Shown here: in pieces, positions 23,717 to 36,617 of the stretch | Layout: every line of letters starts with the position of its first letter | Position numbering within the stretch: position 1 is the first letter of the stretch | Assembly: GCA_944470555.2 (NCBI GenBank) | Contig: OX104131.1 | Span: 19,026,515-19,090,514 of the forward strand | DNA from: Heterobilharzia americana | Taxonomy: Eukaryota > Platyhelminthes > Trematoda > Strigeidida > Schistosomatidae | Length of the DNA: 64,000 nucleotides | Direction: 5' to 3' | The notes under the pieces: generated by a model | What the model was told of the DNA's origin: nothing | Database searches by the model: none | The model's input: only the letters and a program-made list of their open reading frames with translations | Position numbers and translations under genes: made by a program

Positions 23717-26480
23717 TTAACCCTTCCAAAAGAAATCTCTCTCAATATCTAGTTTTTCATTGAACGCGTTGACCGAAGGAGCTGATGCTACTTGCTGAGG
23801 TAAGGAGTTCCAGTCATTGAGCTCACGATCAGAGAAACGCAGATGCACGTTCGACAGTTTTCTTTCAATGACCTGGGAGATAACCAATTGTAGCAGGAGA
23901 GAAAAGATACCATATACCACTAGCGAAGTCATTATTAAGGATACAGACTGCCAGTAAGAGACTACCCCTTTTCTCACTCGTTTCTCATAGGACAGATTTG
24001 AAAGGTTTGACACAGGAATAATATCCAAACTCTGAACATACTAGTATACGTCAGCATCCAATTTTAGGCATGGACTGGTCACCTGAACGCAGCATTCCAA
24101 GTGGTGTCTAACATAAATAGAATAGAGTATCCTGAAAAAATATTGGCCGCAACCTTTGAAGCATCTTCTGATGAACCATAATACCCGAAAGTCGTTTGAT
24201 GAAGATGTATTACAGTGGCCCGAAGTTTTCAAATCATGTCTTATGATGTCACCGAAGTCTTTCAGTTCGAAGACTGCAAGTAGTGGTGTGTGTAAAAATG
24301 GGAACAATGGCTATAAACAGTGTGCATTATTGCACTTCTACTAGAGTCAATTTCTAGGTACTAAAGTTTCAACGAACCTACCAGTTCCTCCGAATCTGCT
24401 TAAAGAGCACACCTATCAGCATCACTATGTATAACTCTCGAAATCATCACATCTTTGGTGAACATCAGCACTGAAGAGCTGAGTATTTGCGGTAATTCGT
24501 TGACAGATAACAAGAAAGATGGAGAACCTAGGATTGTTACTTGAGAAACTCCACTAATCAAAGGTTTTCACCTGAAAAAGTTGTCACTATTTCTTTGCTT
24601 TTTGCCTTTTATCGTACCGAAAGCTTATAATCCTAGCTTGCAGTGTAACACCGAAACCGGAAGAGGAGAACTTTCCTAGTAATTTTGCATGAGATACTTT
24701 ATCAAATGCCTAACTGAAGTCTATGAACACGGCATCTGTTGACAGCTTACAATCACAAGCTGCAACCCATTCCTCTCTTGCTATAAAAAGATTGGTTAAA
24801 CAGGAGTGTTCGGTACGAAAACTTTGTCTCTTTGAAGTGAAAAGATTATTTGATTCAACATGGTCTTAACCATGTTGAGAACCTTAAGGCGAATTATTTT
24901 TTCTAGAACCTTAATAAGTATGCCAGTTAAACTTACAGGGTGATATGTAGCTACCAACTGACGACTACGAACCTTAAAAACTGAGGTGATTATGGCACTT
25001 TTACAGTCTGTGGGGGGGGGGGAGTTTGGGTTAAGAACATATCCAAAAGGTCAGTGACTGACTAAGCCATAATGTCCACTGGCGAAGATAGCATCCTGGG
25101 ATGCAACTCAACAGGACTCGAGGATTTTCCAGGTTAATGATTAGTCATCAACTGGAAGACTGTTTCATGCGTTGCGAGAGCTGCAACCGTTGGTGCAGCA
25201 GTGTTGACATCCTATTGAACACTTAATTACAATGATATACTGAAAAGTCTTTACTGAAGTGGTCCGATAGGCATTCAGCTTTGGGGAGATTAGATTCCTC
25301 CAGACTATTAGACTTTTATCCGTCAACACCCATTCCTCCAATGAATCCGAACGGGCTCTTAAGATATTTTCGCCAATCATTTATGAGCTGTTTCTCATAA
25401 GGCGTTCGGGAGACAGTAATGAAAGTTTTGCAGGAATTACTGACTTTGCAGTATTCAGTTTTAAATGTTTCCAGTCTGGCTTCTACAAAAAAGTTCCATA
25501 AACATCTTCTCCGCCCTGATACTTTTTGAGTTTTCTTATGAAACCACTGAGGACAATGTGAGCACCTTCATGGGTTCGACTGTGCAACAAATGGAATTAA
25601 TGTAACTTCTTTGATCAGAGTTCTTAACCTATCCCAGGTGTTCTTGACCAATGAGTAATTGTCGATAGTTCAGCCTTTATCAACTGCAAAATCCCTTATA
25701 CTTGAAACACAAAAGGTCTAGGGGAAACAGTGTTGTAATCAAACTCATGCGTTTGAAAACCGATATTCAGCTCTTACATAGTTGCTGTTCGCTAACAGAA
25801 GGACGTACCGTAGATCCATAATATCTTCAAATATGTAGGTTACAACCAAACCTAATAACAATGGCTTGTGTTTAAAACCATATTGGGTTGTACAAGTTAC
25901 GTTTTGAACTACAAGAGGTTCTAGTACCTTTAAGAATAGTTCATATTCGAGGCAACTGCCCAAGTTTAAGACTGTTTGCTCCGTTCAGTTTATGTGTGGA
26001 ACGTTTAGGCCCTAACCTATTAGGCATCTGTTGCTTCAATTCCAGTTGTGTATAAGACTGAATAGGAAGTCATTTGTAAGCCAAGATGGACTACGGTTAA
26101 TCGTCCCAACAGTAAAGAGATCCTGCTTTGACTTTAGATCACAAATGACCATTTTGCAAGGACCGCATTTACATGCTTCTAAAGTGACTGATCGTATGCG
26201 TACATCATCACGAACAAAAAGTAGTAGGCTACCACCCTTGCGATCCACAGCCCTACTTGTCCTAACATAGTAATACGCCGCTGAAGTGAGATAAAGTCTA
26301 AGTCTTTTACGGCCAGGTTTCACTAACGACTACTACATAAGGACCTAGTTCATGAACTAAGGTTTCGAGGTTTTTCATCTTATTCCTAACGCTGTGAACA
26401 CTGGAGCAGATTACGTTCACGGTGTTTGAAGGGTTCCATGATCCACCCATAAAGGCCTACGAAGTATTTGCTTCCAAGAC
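23717..26480 (-). pseudogene. CR1/SR1-like non-LTR retrotransposon, dead copy
   Basis: N to C on the minus strand: VNVICSSVHSVRNKMKNLE and VVVVSETWP (endonuclease start, about 26430-26320); GGSLLLFVRDDVRIRSVT (26240-26180); NILRARSDSLEEWVLTDKSL (25370-25310); LVATYHPVSLTGILIKVLEK then LSTDAVFIDFS (RT fingers and block A, about 24970-24730); GVSQVTILGS and VLMFTKDV near 24550-24460; DFGDIIRHDLKTS and FRILYSIYVRHHLECCVQ (24270-24090); FSDRELNDWNSLPQQV (about 23850-23800) before the stop at 23717. The catalytic FADD box has become FTKD and frames are shifted throughout. The APE-RT order and C-terminal NDWNSLP motif fit CR1 elements. Confidence 0.75.
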
Positions 26481-26484
26481 CTCA

Positions 26485-27638
26485 CAGTCCGAAAACTCAC
26501 AATTTTAGGATTATCTCCATTCGCTTATCGAGTCTTGAGTTCAGTGTTCGTTTCACTTCTTTCTATCTGGTCCTCGAATGGCTAGTCTTGTCGGATGTTA
26601 ATGTTCGAATAACGAAGTTCAGGAGTACATCCACTTCTTTATTGCCTAGAACAACCTCCACTCATCGTGTTTATTTTTTCTCTAATTGCTACGGAAATGT
26701 CTCTTAAACGTTTCAGGTAGGATATGTCTGATGGCCGACACGACCAACTTTAGAACGTTTCACAAGGTCATACTAGACATTGGTAGGATGTCCTTGGATC
26801 TCACGCTGATGACCTTCGAAGCCTTTTCAACAAGTCTCGTAACTTTAATAGTTTCAGTGATGAAATTCAAAGGTTTCTACTAATGCTTTCTTTAAAAAAA
26901 TTAATTGGATTCACTGATCATCTTTGCAGCGTCAACGTTGTTAAGATAGACAAAGTCTTTCAGCTGATCGCCGTACGTCCTAATGACTGTACCAGTGACC
27001 TTCAGTTCCTCTTTTCTTCGGTAACGTGTTAGAACTGGTATAGTTTAACTGCCCATTAAATTGACTGTATACAATATTTGTTCACCTCTAAGCCTCATAT
27101 CGGAAGTATTGTTAATAACACCTATCACTTATCTGATTTCGTGTTGCACTGACAGTTATCTTCACTGTACGAGATTTTTCTGACCGATAACACTTCGACG
27201 GCTTCTTGATATAGTGCTGACATCAAAACGTTGTGAAATGAGGAGTCAATAAATAAAAGCAGAAAATGAACCCTTATTTCACATGACTAGCAAGAAGTTG
27301 AATAGCCATGATGCACTTCCAAATGGGGTTGGTAACAAAACATATAGATCTTCCGGTAATAATCCATGCCCAAAGTAATATCTCTTCAGATGAATATACA
27401 TTTAAATCAGTAGCAGAATTTATTCAGCAGTTTAGATACAGACAGTTGCGTTTGTATCATCTGATGATCTCACTGGAAAATTCTTATCTGCTTGTAGTAT
27501 TCATTACAATGTAGCTTGAAACATAGTACTTTGATTTACAGGTTGATATGGAGGATCTGACGAAACAAACAACTGAGGAGTGACAAAACATGAAGTTTTA
27601 TTCATAAAACTAAATACAACAAATGAAGTATTCATCAG

Positions 27639-27678
<40 letters not shown>

Positions 27679-29058
27679 GCTTTATTCCAAGATACATGTA
27701 TGATACGGTATAGAATTTTGAGTATGGGGTATTTCAAAAAGTTCACTTTTGTACGATATTTTTAAAAGAAATAATTGCTGCATCTGAATTGTGTTATTGA
27801 TAACAGTATTATAGGCATAAATGTAAAACGGGCAGCAGGCGTTACATAAACATCTGGTCTTGAATCGGAAATGAACAAAAAACCGGGTGTAATTTTGATG
27901 ATGGTTGTTCAGTTACCCAGCGCATAAATTCGCGACCCCATACAAGTTGTCTAGGAATAGGTATTTGCTGTATTTTTGAGCATTTACAAATCTGTTTCCA
28001 ACCTTTCTTTTATTCTTAGCTTGAAAAGCAAAAGCTAAGAAACATTTTAAAAAAAGTCCAAGAGTACATGATGCGTTCAAATGACATTTAAAAGATTAAA
28101 ACAAACTAAAAGGGAAGCATTTGATGGAATATATTTTCCATGGAAAATGTTACGGTAGCCAAAGATTTAAGCAGGCCGCCCTAGAATTGAAAGGTGCTGA
28201 AAGGCTGAATAAAACACCTATTAATGATAAATGGCAGGCAATGGAGCAACATAATATGCAATCATTCCTCACTTTTTGTTATCAGTTAACATGACAACAG
28301 TTTCCACTCAGAAGCCTTTAAATCATATGACACTATGCTACAAAAGGTATAGAAAGAACCTTAGAATAACATTAAACAACAGACAAGGATATTTCAATGT
28401 TATTTCGGAAACCACTTGAGATGAATTTACGAAATAATCTCATTTTTTAAGGTTACTCAAATGTACCATCTGGAGTATGTATGTTAATCAAACTGTGAAC
28501 CACACACGTAACTTCTAGAGGCTTAACAGTGACAAGCCAAAGGGCCTTTATCGTTCGCCTTCCCATCGAACCCAGCATAAAAAGTTCCACATAGACTCAA
28601 ATGCAGAGTTTGATGGCTGATTAAGTAAAACTGGTTGGAAATAAACAAAATATTTAATTCAGTGAAAAATTGTTTCCTTCAGGAGGATGATTTACGATAA
28701 TTTTCAGATCTCAGCAGGCTTGCTTTCTGACAAATAGGATATCATGGAAGATGAGGAAGTAGGAAGACTGATTTTTTAAGGAGAAACCCAAATGTCAGTC
28801 AGTGTCAGTGGTGATAAGCTTTAACCTGAAGTAAATATAATGTGATAACAACTGGTTTTCGTGAAAAAAACCCAATGGAGAAGCCAAAATGAAGTAGACT
28901 AGTAATTGTAAAGTAATTCTGCATCAGTTTGACTTCGTTTCCTTTATTAAATCAATCTTTATCAAAGATTTTAATCTGTAGCGTTCCTTATTACCTAAAT
29001 CATTAGCGACTGCACTTACAAATGTCATGTCCATAGTTTAAACTATGAGGATTACTGT
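26485..29058. other. No gene; AAT microsatellite inside
   Basis: The part up to about 27200 may hold an eroded ORF1 or 5' region of the CR1-like element, not recognisable. From 27250 to 29050 nothing was recognised apart from the AAT tract at 27641-27678. Confidence 0.35.
27641..27678. repeat. AAT trinucleotide microsatellite
   Basis: Twelve or more TAA units without an adjacent RTE-B 3' terminal block, so it is not an element tail. Confidence 0.95.
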
Positions 29059-29059
29059 A

Positions 29060-29280
29060 ATGATGAATAGTGGCTAGCAGTGGAATCCAGGATGCGCGTT
29101 TCGTCCTATTTGGGACCCGTCAGTTGGACGCACCTGCCTCTATCATTACTACAACTGAAACAGACAATATCGAGGCATCTGCACAGGAGTCTATATGCCA
29201 ATGAGAGACCGATCAGTTCTGCCCAACCAATGACAGCATAATACAAGCAATTGTACTAAAACTATACCTGTCGTACAAGA
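29060..29280 (-). mobile_element. S1 (Sm-alpha-like) SINE with hammerhead module, head inverted against tail
   Basis: Minus strand 29131-29072 holds the hammerhead module: CTGACGG in place of CTGANGA, stem II GTCC / GGAC intact, GAAA core, GCGC stem III and ATC in place of the GTC cleavage triplet. The pattern matches the schistosome Sm-alpha ribozyme. From about 29155 the plus strand continues as the family tail (AATATCGAGGCATCTGCAC...), which in the neighbouring copy follows the ribozyme in the same direction. The two halves are therefore inverted relative to each other. Confidence 0.75.
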
Positions 29281-29575
29281 AATGGCTGCCATGGCTTGGT
29301 GGCATAGGGGATAATGCTCTAGCGTTTGGAGCGAACAGTCCTGGGTTCGAGTCACAGTGGGAGCAACACATCGGGAGACAAGTGTGTCCAGCTGACGTGT
29401 CTCAAATAGGACGAAATGAGTACTTTAGATTCCACTGCTAGCCACTATCCATCGTTATTACAACCAAAACACAGGTAATATCCAGGCATCCGCGCAGGGG
29501 CACACATGCGAATACAGACCTATCAATTCGGTCCATGCAACGACTGGATAATACAAGCAATTATACTACGAGGAT
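29281..29575 (+). mobile_element. S1 (Sm-alpha-like) SINE, complete collinear copy
   Basis: The tRNA-like head has box A TGGCTTGGTGG (29292-29302) and box B GGTTCGAGTCA (29344-29354), good enough for pol III initiation. The hammerhead module at 29386-29436 reads CTGACGT, GTCT / GGAC, GAAA, but the stem III and cleavage-site bases (GAGTAC) are altered. The tail runs to about 29565 with the block AATATCCAGGCATCCGC shared by the other copies. It lies immediately downstream of the previous S1 copy, so two insertions are stacked here. Confidence 0.8.
29386..29436 (+). ncRNA. Hammerhead-ribozyme-like module, core mutated
   Basis: Stem I strand TCCAG, core CTGACGT (ninth core base A changed to T), stem II around CTCAAATAG, then GGACGAAA. 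The cleavage triplet is not recognisable. Self-cleavage is unlikely. Confidence 0.6.
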
Positions 29576-30504
29576 TATTGTTTTTGACACCTAGATTGAA
29601 ATAGGTCTCAGTAACCAGAAAATAAATAATAATCTATTTGTTCTTTGTCGTCTCAAACATCATGTTCAAGTAACGTTCTATTTCGTTTTTCGAGCAGAGT
29701 ATCAGCAACCTTTTTTGTATATTGAAATGTCTCATTTAAACAGGATTCTAATTTATTCCATCTCTTAAGACGTTTGAACTAAGAAAGACGGTAAATACAC
29801 ATTCACATTTCATAGTCTCTTTGAAGAAGTACAAGTATTGTTCACTATGTCTGTTTAGAAAAAAATACTCAGTATATCCATAATGCTAAGATAACTATTT
29901 GAACAAAGTTAACTTTTATTTAGTATAAAAATTTCTAATATGATAATTACTTGTAGTGGCGCCTTTATTATTTCAAGAAAGTAATCACACTGGTATGTGT
30001 TAATAACATTATTGATTTCATTTTTTCATTTACTTTGAGCTATGGTTTCCAAGATGATTCTTCACATTTGACTTGAATGTTACACTTTCTTCATTGACTA
30101 AATCCATTATTTAAAAATAGGTTTTATTTAATATATCAAAATAAAATTGTTAAAATAACAAGATACAGAGAAATGCTTCAGTTTCCTAGTGTTCAGCAAA
30201 ATTCTCCTAATGTCATTAAAAATTATCAACTTATTGTAATATTGCAATAAACTTAGTGACCAACTCTTGTGGGCAGTCCATTGTAATCGGAAAGCCACTA
30301 TATGCTCACTGCTAAGCACCAAGATATCATATAGCTAACAAGGTGGGGGGGGGGGAATTGAGTACAAATATGAATTGTCGTTGAGATCAGTCTGTGATCT
30401 GTTGCAAAGGGAAAACAATACAAACCAAGGGTGTCTATTTATCCGGGAGTAAGAGTTTTATAGATGAGAGCACCATACAATACTTATATGTTGTATGTGT
30501 CATT
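29576..30504. other. No gene seen
   Basis: AT-rich spacer. A run of eleven or so G at about 30343-30354 is the only notable feature. Confidence 0.4.
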
Positions 30505-31490
30505 ATTATTATTTGTCCTTTGGGTTCCTAGTTGAACATAGGGCTCCAATAGCACGTCGTCATTGTATTATCTTCTCTGCAGTCTTTTTAACCTGGCTAC
30601 ACGACTGCCAAGAAGCTTTCATTTCTTCCTCATAAGATCTCCTACATGTCACTATCGAAAGCCCAACTCGTCGTTTCCCATTTGAGTTCCATTCAACGCC
30701 CTGGACTGATGCATGATGTGTCCAAATGGTTTTTTAAGTGTATGTTCAACCCAGCTCCACTTTCTTCTGCATATTTGTTGGGTGATGGGTTCTTGGCTGT
30801 TTCATGGCCTGCCAGCCAGCCAGAGTTCCTTGTTGCTTATTCTTCCTGGTAATCTGATCTGTTGTTGTATGTCCGTAGTTCGTTGTAAATGGTTTTGGTA
30901 ACGCGCCAAGTCTCTCAACCATCACACAGAAACACTAACTTGACTAACATTTGTGTTGAAAATCCGGATCTTCTTCTGTATGCTAAGTGCAATAGATTTC
31001 CTTACTGAATTCAGATTAATCAAGGCCTGTCTTGCTTTTTCGACATTCTTATCTGTGCCGTCACCGGTATTTGAAACGATGCTACCTAGGTGGTAGGTGA
31101 AAAGGACAACTTCCTTTAGATTTCTCACATTCATGATGCTTATTTTTGTTATTGTTGTTGGATGGTTGGTTGGGTATCTTCACAACCTGTGTCTTCTCTA
31201 CGTCCACCTGAAGGAAGTCCCATCTTCGCTGCCTCGCTCGCCTCTTCTGCCAACTTGTTAGTTTTCGCCTGTTGATCTTCAAGTTTGTGTGACAAGACAT
31301 TAGACATAAATCACAATCAGTGAAATCCAAATCTTCCTCTGTAATCTTTTCGTCCGTGCAGCCAGCGTGGTCCTATCTTCTCACAGCTCCTCACAGTTTG
31401 TTGCATGATCCAGTCCAGTTGACCACAATCAGGAAGGTCATCGGTGGTGGTAGGCGGCAACCTTATCTTCCTCCTTCAGCTTGCAACGAA
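30505..31490 (-). mobile_element. RTE lineage B, 5'-truncated copy
   Basis: The 3' end is on the left (TTATTATTATT then TTTGGGTTCCTAG). Minus-strand frames show DLCLMSCHTNLK, TSWQKRR, then LQVDVEKTQVVKIPNQ followed by an asparagine run (NNNNKNK), and finally NLKEVVLFTYHLGSIVSNTG and IRIFNT. Compared with the copy at 16181 it has lost short internal segments and is out of frame. Similarity fades near 31480. Confidence 0.8.
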
Positions 31491-31494
31491 AGCT

Positions 31495-32929
31495 GAGGAT
31501 ATATTGTCAGTCGAAAAAAGTTGTAGTATAACAATTTATTCAATACCGAATGCAGTTGCTGTTGCCTTTTACTAGGAAATTCATTTATTTACTTAAAAGG
31601 TGTAAGATCTATAAGTCATCAAAGCTACACTTCTTGAATAAAGTAGTTCGGTGTGGGTTGACTCTATTATAACAATTGAGTTTGCCAAATTACAGCATAC
31701 AATCATCCAGCTAAAAAGATCATCAGTTAGGACGATAGTTTCATGATACTTGTTCCACTTGTTTTCCTCACGGATTTTCTTCTCGATGTTTGCCACAATG
31801 ACGTGTTTTGGTATAGGGGATTATTGTAATACAAATTGGGAAGTTTTATGATAGTAGGAAACTTTCCACCTTAGAAAAATATGAAATGATCATCATGTTG
31901 TACTAGTATCATATGTGGAACCACTGACAGCCTGCTACTCATAATATGTGACTAGTGGGTATCATTCTGATAAACATTCGATATCATAAGATTATTACTT
32001 CATTCAGCCAAAAGTTGGTAACACGACACTTGGGAAAGACTTTGGATGAACATTATTTATTCTTTTACGACTTGTATACTATCTTCTTAGTGGTATCTAA
32101 CAGTGGAATCGAGGATGCGCATTCCCTGTGATTTCCCCTACAACAGATGAAGGTGAGCGATTTTATTCTCACTAAGACTTTAACCCAGCACATAACCTGG
32201 AACATCGCAGTCATATCCACTTGGCTGCTGTGTCACCAGATCCACTTCCTGTTGACTATCGTCTTAGACCGATTTGATCTATTCATGAAGGCAAATCGGC
32301 AGTCTGAACAGAAGCTATTATATTGCCATCAGCTCCATTCGGATGTTACCCGCCCGTTTTAAATAAATTCTTACAATTTTACCGGTATAATAAAGGAGTA
32401 TGTCGTGAGAATGAAACAGTTCTTTACTCATAACTCGCCTCTGTCGTTGACCTTGAGAAGTGCTCACAGTTAATTCCATACTTTTATTCCTGCCGCCGAA
32501 ATGCTGTTTACAAAAAGCATTAGAGTTTCCATCATCAAAGAAAGTGTTCGTAACCATATGAGTAAAGATTTTTCTTACAACAAACTCAACTGTATTTGAA
32601 TATAATTCTTGGCAAGTGAAAGTACCTTCTCAACATTGAGACAGACAAAAGATCAGTAGAGACGTTATGAGTCAACATAAGGAGTAATAAGATGGTCGTT
32701 ACTGTGTGCATAAGAAGAGTTCCAGAAGCTTAAACTTCGTCACTATTCCTGAATCATCAGATCATACTCACGAAAAATTAAAACCTTTAATGGCTACAAA
32801 TAAGCTTTCTTTCAACTTTCATGAGAATGGATGACAACTAATGGTATCAGTCATAGATGCCCGTTGTAACCGTTTCTTTTTGATTCTGAAACAGATGTAC
32901 TAATGGACATAACTTTATACACCTATGTC
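31495..32929. other. No gene; hammerhead-SINE scrap at about 32110-32160
   Basis: Minus strand 32140-32112 reads GAATGCGCATCCTCGATTCC, matching the 3' half of the S1 ribozyme module at 29100-29075. The core half is gone. Nothing else was recognised. Confidence 0.4.
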
Positions 32930-33420
32930 TTGAAAGGGATTGATCAACTCCATGTACTGTAGGGTCTTTGGAGTGCATTGAACTGAAATATAAGTCTGCT
33001 TGGCACGTGTTTCGCACCTGTTACATGTAAGATAATGCTCCAGGAATGGTCTGCAATTACTCAAAATTTAAGGATAGGGAGTATAGTTAAGTGATGTATA
33101 TACCAGTTGACTTTTTTAGGGAGTTGCATCAATCTGAAAAGTCTGATTGCTGGCGAAATCTCAGCTCGGACACAAGAGTTACGTTTGGCATTTGTCAACT
33201 TGGACCATCTGATACGCTGACTGATGAAACTCCCGGTCACATATTAAAGGACGAGTAGGCTGCGCAGCAGTCTGTTTTGTCCTGTTAAAAGGTTGTGAGG
33301 CATGGTTATCAACAGTAGAAGATATGAAGACATTACAGAATTTTGTTAACAGGCATCTTGGAAAAATGTCTAGTGTGTATTAGAATCACCATGCGAGTGA
33401 CATCGAAGTTAGTCAGTTAC
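32930..33420 (+). pseudogene. Degraded RTE lineage A/C C-terminal fragment
   Basis: Frames give LQEWSAITQNLRIGSIVK, then GSCINLKSLIAGEISARTQ, then CAAVCFVLLKGCEAWLSTVED and NHHASDIEVS. They line up in order with the A element's LLQDWSSAVPRLTIESEVVE, GSRINP...LVADEISARIQ, YGCETWPLKVED and CHHVSNAEVR. Stops and shifts are present throughout. Confidence 0.7.
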
Positions 33421-33459
33421 GTATTGTCTAATTTTTGGCATTTTGCTGTGGATGTGCCA

Positions 33460-34432
33460 TCATCAGACCTGATGATATCTTCAGCACTAACTTCGTAAAT
33501 AAGTGAAGCATATTTGACTGCTACACAAATGTCATACATATAGTTCTCTTGACAAATTTGAGCAATACTCATCTCGAGCTAACAAGCCTGAACTCTGCTA
33601 TCAGGGAAACAATACATTACTGTATGTTGATGATACTTTCATTGTTTTTGATAATATGAACCATGCGTCACAGTCGCTCGACACCTTCAATCAAGCTCAT
33701 CCAAATGTTAATTTTACAATGGAATATGAAAATGAGGACAGGTTCAATTTTTGGATCTAAGTATAAGACGGAGATGTAATGGTACAGTTGAGAAAACTAT
33801 CCACAGAAAAGAAACGCAGATTTGTCAGTACCTTCATTATAATAGATTGTATTTTGTCATCTATAAGCGTGGTTTAGTCAGGACGATATTCAGTAGAATA
33901 AAAATGCTGTGCTCTGAAGAAAAACAAGAAGAATTCGCGATAACTGAGAAGGCCCTAATAAAGAATGGATATTCGAAAAAAATCATCATGAAGCATGGAG
34001 AAGAACTTATTGAGAGATCAAAACATCCAACTGTTGGGAAGAAGGCTGTTTTCCTTCACCTAACATTCAAAGGAGATGAGGCATCTGAAAGAATAGATAA
34101 AAGAATAAAAGCTGCACTGAGAAGGAGTTTTCCAGTTTACAATACATCATATTCAGTAACACAGCCAAAAGTAGACAAATACCCATCTCATTTCACCCCA
34201 CCCCCCTCTGCTGCGTATATTGATTCACCTGTGCTTGTGCAAGCAAGTACATAGGACAAACTGAAAGAATGGTGTGTACTCGATTTTATGAGCATATTCG
34301 GAGAAATCTGTGTCTGAATGTTAGCAAGGTCTTTAAGAGCATAATCACCAGGTATCGGATGAAAACAGAACGTGAAACAGATGTTTCTCAATACCTTAGA
34401 ATAATCGACAAACAGAGAACACCAGTTTAGTA
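33460..34432 (+). pseudogene. Penelope-like element, RT thumb and GIY-YIG nuclease, one main frameshift
   Basis: YVDDTFIVFDNMNHASQSL at 33620-33680 keeps the YVDD catalytic box. The frame 33751-34254 covers the thumb and linker, with EEFAITEKALIKNGYSKKI, then KKAVFLHLTFKGDEASERI. Just after a C4-A-C6 run (34196-34206) the reading jumps frame: FTCACASKYIGQTERMVC then FYEHIRRNLCLNVSKV continue to a TAG at about 34430. That is a good GIY-YIG core (YIGQT, R, E), with only a TGA in the bridging segment. It is the best-preserved Penelope C-terminus in the window. Confidence 0.75.
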
Positions 34433-34434
34433 CG

Positions 34435-35918
34435 GTTTGCGGAAGCTCTCGCTATCAAATATTTTAAACCTGACCTATGTACTCAGAAGAAGACTGCAAT
34501 TAACCTTTCTTCACCTTAGTGACTGTATATAATTTTTGGCACTTGTATGTGTATAGTCTTCCCTTTTCTTTTGGTTGCATCATCTCTTCATTAATTACAT
34601 ACTAAATATTAACCACTTAGCGACTTTCAAGTTCTTCATGTAATTGCGTAACCCATTACCTCTTAAACAGTCCCTTCTTTTACACTGATTTTCGTTTGTT
34701 GTTGCCCCCCACTCCACTTCTCCAGAATTTTCTATCTCAGACATAATTTGCTATTGATTTTGACTAAGATATGTAACTATTGATCATGTATTTCCTTGAA
34801 TTACTACCTTGTAGCTAATCCTGGATTTCAAATCTCCATTTATTTCTGCGTGTTTGTAGTATATTTCAACTGCAGACTGTTTGTAGCTGATGTAAGGCCA
34901 TGAAATAAAATGAGCTCGTTTTATTCTATAAATGTTTTTGTTCTTGCATTGTTACACAAATGTTTATGTAGTATAACATTTGAGCATGCTACACTTCTTT
35001 GTGGAGTTGGTGCTGAGAATGATATCAAAGCTGATAATGAAACGTTCAAGACAAAATACCAGATCTTAGAGAATACCAGACCATCATTCTTATCCTCAGC
35101 TATAAATCTTACTCATCATTGCTGTATAGACCATCTGTTGGATAAAGAAAAATCTATTTACTCCTAGTCGATGAGTGTATTTAGTTCACAATAGTTTATT
35201 AAAGCTGAACATTATCTGGTTATAAAGTAGAAGACATCAAATGTGTTGCTTAAAGGTATCAGTGCTAAATAAATACCCACAGGTGATTATCTGTTTATTG
35301 CTGAAAGGCGATATCAGTAGAAATCTCAGTGTTGTTGATGATGACGATGATTAATTCTCCGTTACATACACCAGAAAGCTGTCACTGGATATTACTTATT
35401 GACTAAAATACTAGTGTTCGGAGTTTAATAATTTCATAACGCAAATATCTGTCTATCATCTAAATATGAAAGTTGGTTTATTTTTGTCTTTATTGCTATA
35501 GTTCAAAATAAATCACACATTAGTAGTTGCTAAGCTTCGCAATAAATTTCGTCTTTTTCTATTGTGTAGGTTGAATTACTTTGACCATCACTCGCATCAA
35601 CGTCAACAGATTATTTGTATTTATGAACATATAATTTTTAGATTTCCGCAGATAAGCCTGATATTAGGTAATTGAACCTATATATCTGCATTTTGTTGGC
35701 TATATCTGCATTGTTTATCCTTGAAGTGCTATCAAGATATTGGTGAATCTTCATGTCCGTTGCATAAAGATTTTCGTAATGTTATATTCATTTAGTTACA
35801 TTGTGAATAAGTTTGCGATATTCACAAGACTTCTTCCTTTTTTCATCTTTTAAAACAAGAGTGCAAAAGCAATTTATCGAGAGGTGAGAAGAAATTTTAT
35901 AAGAAGTAGGTTACGATT
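34435..35918. other. No recognised gene
   Basis: Part may be the 3' region of the Penelope-like copy. The 85-codon frame at 34910-35167 has no family resemblance. Confidence 0.35.
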
Positions 35919-36605
35919 TTCACTACGGAATACCACAAAGCTTTATCGACCTCATTCAACAACTGTATGAAGACGACAACATGCCAAGTAATTCACAATG
36001 GGAAGCTCAGTGATGCCTTTGAAGTGAAGACAAGAGTAAAACAAGGCTGTCTACTATCACCAATGATCTTCCTAACTGTGGTGGACTGCATCATGCAACA
36101 AATAGTGAGGAGCGAGAAGAGAGGGATACTCTGGACGGGGGAAAAGATCCTAGAAGATTTGGATTTCGCCGATGACTTGTTTCTAATGTCATACAAACTC
36201 GAAGATCTACAAGCAAAATCAAACAAGTTGACAGAAGAGGCAGGGCAGCTAAGGAATACGGGACTTCCTTCAGGTGAACGTAGAGAAGACAGAGGTGATG
36301 AAGATACCCAACCAACACCACCACCAACAACAACAAGCTCCAATCACCATTGACGGGGGAAACTTAAAGGAAGTAGTCTCTTTCACCCACCCTCCTAGGC
36401 AGCATCGTTTCAACTGCAGTCAGTAGCCCCAGCGAGGACGTCAAAGTCAGGATCGGAAAGACAGCAAGACTGGTGTTCATCAATCTGAAACCAGTGTGGA
36501 GATCTTCTACACTCAGCATAAAGTTTGAACAAGATCCGGATTTTCAACACCAATGTCAAGTCACAGCTTCTGTATGATGGTTGAAAGACTTGGCGCATTA
36601 CGAAA

Positions 36606-36617
36606 AGCATTTCCAAC
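36606..36617. repeat. Target-site duplication, left
   Basis: AGCATTTCCAAC, identical to 40569-40580; the next base, A, also matches on both sides. It lies within the lineage B copy. Confidence 0.9.

Noticed and set aside
25012..25024. Poly-G run (others at 30343 and as poly-C at 60822)
   Set aside because: Short homopolymers without flanking structure; noted only as possible sequencing trouble spots.
29288..29365. tRNA gene with good A and B boxes
   Set aside because: It is immediately followed by the hammerhead module and family tail, and is repeated elsewhere; it is a SINE head, not a functional tRNA gene.
34910..35167. 85-codon ORF downstream of a Penelope-like copy
   Set aside because: No family resemblance, and it shows no repeated counterpart or splice support.
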